A stretch of 6,493 nt of DNA from an uncultured Clostridia bacterium (GTDB taxonomy: Bacteria > Bacillota > Clostridia > Christensenellales > CALWSW01): positions 1 through 6,493 of the forward strand of contig CALNBC010000064.1 of assembly GCA_937874755.1 (NCBI GenBank). The letters run 5' to 3'. Below are positions 6,235-6,493 of the stretch, piece after piece. Below the pieces are notes generated by a model. The model made no database searches, was not told the DNA's origin, and saw only the letters and a list, made by a program, of their open reading frames with translations. Position numbers and translations under genes: made by a program. Position 1 is the stretch's first letter; each line of letters starts with the position of its first letter.

Positions 6235-6493
6235 TCAGGCCTCCTCGACTATAATATTGTCGTTAGTGTAAATGCATATACTCGCGGCGATTTCAAGAGA
6301 CTTCTTCGCGATTTCCGCGGCGGAAAGGTCGGTGTTCCTGATGAGCGCACGACCTGCGGCGAGGGCATACATTCCGCCCGAACCAATCGCGGCGATACCG
6401 TCGTCGGGTTCGATCACTTCACCCGTACCCGAAATGAGCAATATTTTTTGCCCATCGGTGGTGAGCAGCATGGCGTTGAGCTGGCGCATAGCC
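6235..6493 (-). CDS. hslV: HslV (ClpQ), peptidase subunit of the HslUV protease, C-terminal part (cut by right window edge)
   Basis: HslV is the threonine-type (Ser in some Bacillus relatives) peptidase that builds the double-ring proteolytic core capped by HslU. About 85 C-terminal residues are visible, roughly half of a typical protein of 175-180 residues. The segment contains the family landmarks [34 protein letters not shown] and ICIYTNDN near the end. The frame is open to the window edge, so the first visible Met is internal, and the catalytic N-terminal residue is outside the window and cannot be checked. The TGA stop at 6237-6235 is followed after one base by hslU, and the final Glu-Glu codons carry the hslU Shine-Dalgarno. 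This gene order and tight spacing are the standard hslVU arrangement. Confidence 0.95.
   Translation of the reverse strand, partial: AMRQLNAMLLTTDGQKILLISGTGEVIEPDDGIAAIGSGGMYALAAGRALIRNTDLSAAEIAKKSLEIAASICIYTNDNIIVEEA
6240..6246 (-). promoter_or_regulatory. Shine-Dalgarno of hslU inside the end of hslV
   Basis: GAGGAGG on the minus strand covers the last Glu-Glu codons of hslV and lies 6 nt before the hslU ATG. With the TGA C ATG junction it indicates translational coupling, which would help balance the two subunits. Confidence 0.9.

Overview
The window is a piece of chromosome in which all five recognisable genes lie on the minus strand, so transcription runs from right to left. The gene set points to a spore-forming-type Firmicute of the class Clostridia: an RNase J, an HslUV protease, a secreted SH3–SleB cell-wall hydrolase, a fused nucleotidyltransferase/phosphohexomutase-like protein, strong AGGAGG-type ribosome binding sites and a TTG start. 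Base composition is moderate in the genes and clearly more AT-rich around 4600-4830. The class assignment is inference; no rRNA or other decisive marker is present.

Layout in the direction of transcription: (1) 6493-6235, the C-terminal half of HslV, cut by the window edge; (2) 6233-4833, complete HslU, one base after the hslV stop, with its Shine-Dalgarno inside the last hslV codons; (3) 4832-4497, a 336-bp intergenic region rich in signals: two Firmicutes-type LexA (SOS) box matches that also form an 11-bp inverted repeat, a candidate promoter between them, a second promoter with an inverted repeat beside its -35, and a GC-rich structured leader; (4) 4496-3582, an exported protein with two SH3-like repeats and a SleB-type hydrolase domain; (5) an intrinsic terminator at 3501-3469; (6) 3418-1046, a 790-residue protein with a nucleotidyltransferase, a left-handed beta-helix and a phosphomannomutase-like domain that has lost its catalytic motifs; (7) 1045-678, 368 bp without a convincing gene, holding a good sigma-70-type promoter and a leader of about 230 nt with a 10-bp hairpin; (8) 677-1, the N-terminal 225 residues of RNase J, starting at TTG and running off the left edge.

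The genes are mostly housekeeping: protein quality control (HslUV), envelope or peptidoglycan turnover (SH3–SleB), sugar-nucleotide supply (nucleotidyltransferase) and mRNA turnover (RNase J). Only hslV-hslU is clearly an operon; the other genes are separated by terminators, promoters or long leaders. I see no mobile element, CRISPR array, tRNA or rRNA. The most interesting part is the hslU/SH3–SleB intergenic region, where SOS-box matches suggest a DNA-damage link for a cell-wall hydrolase. The strongest protein-level oddity is the degenerate mutase domain. No wholly new multi-gene system is evident.
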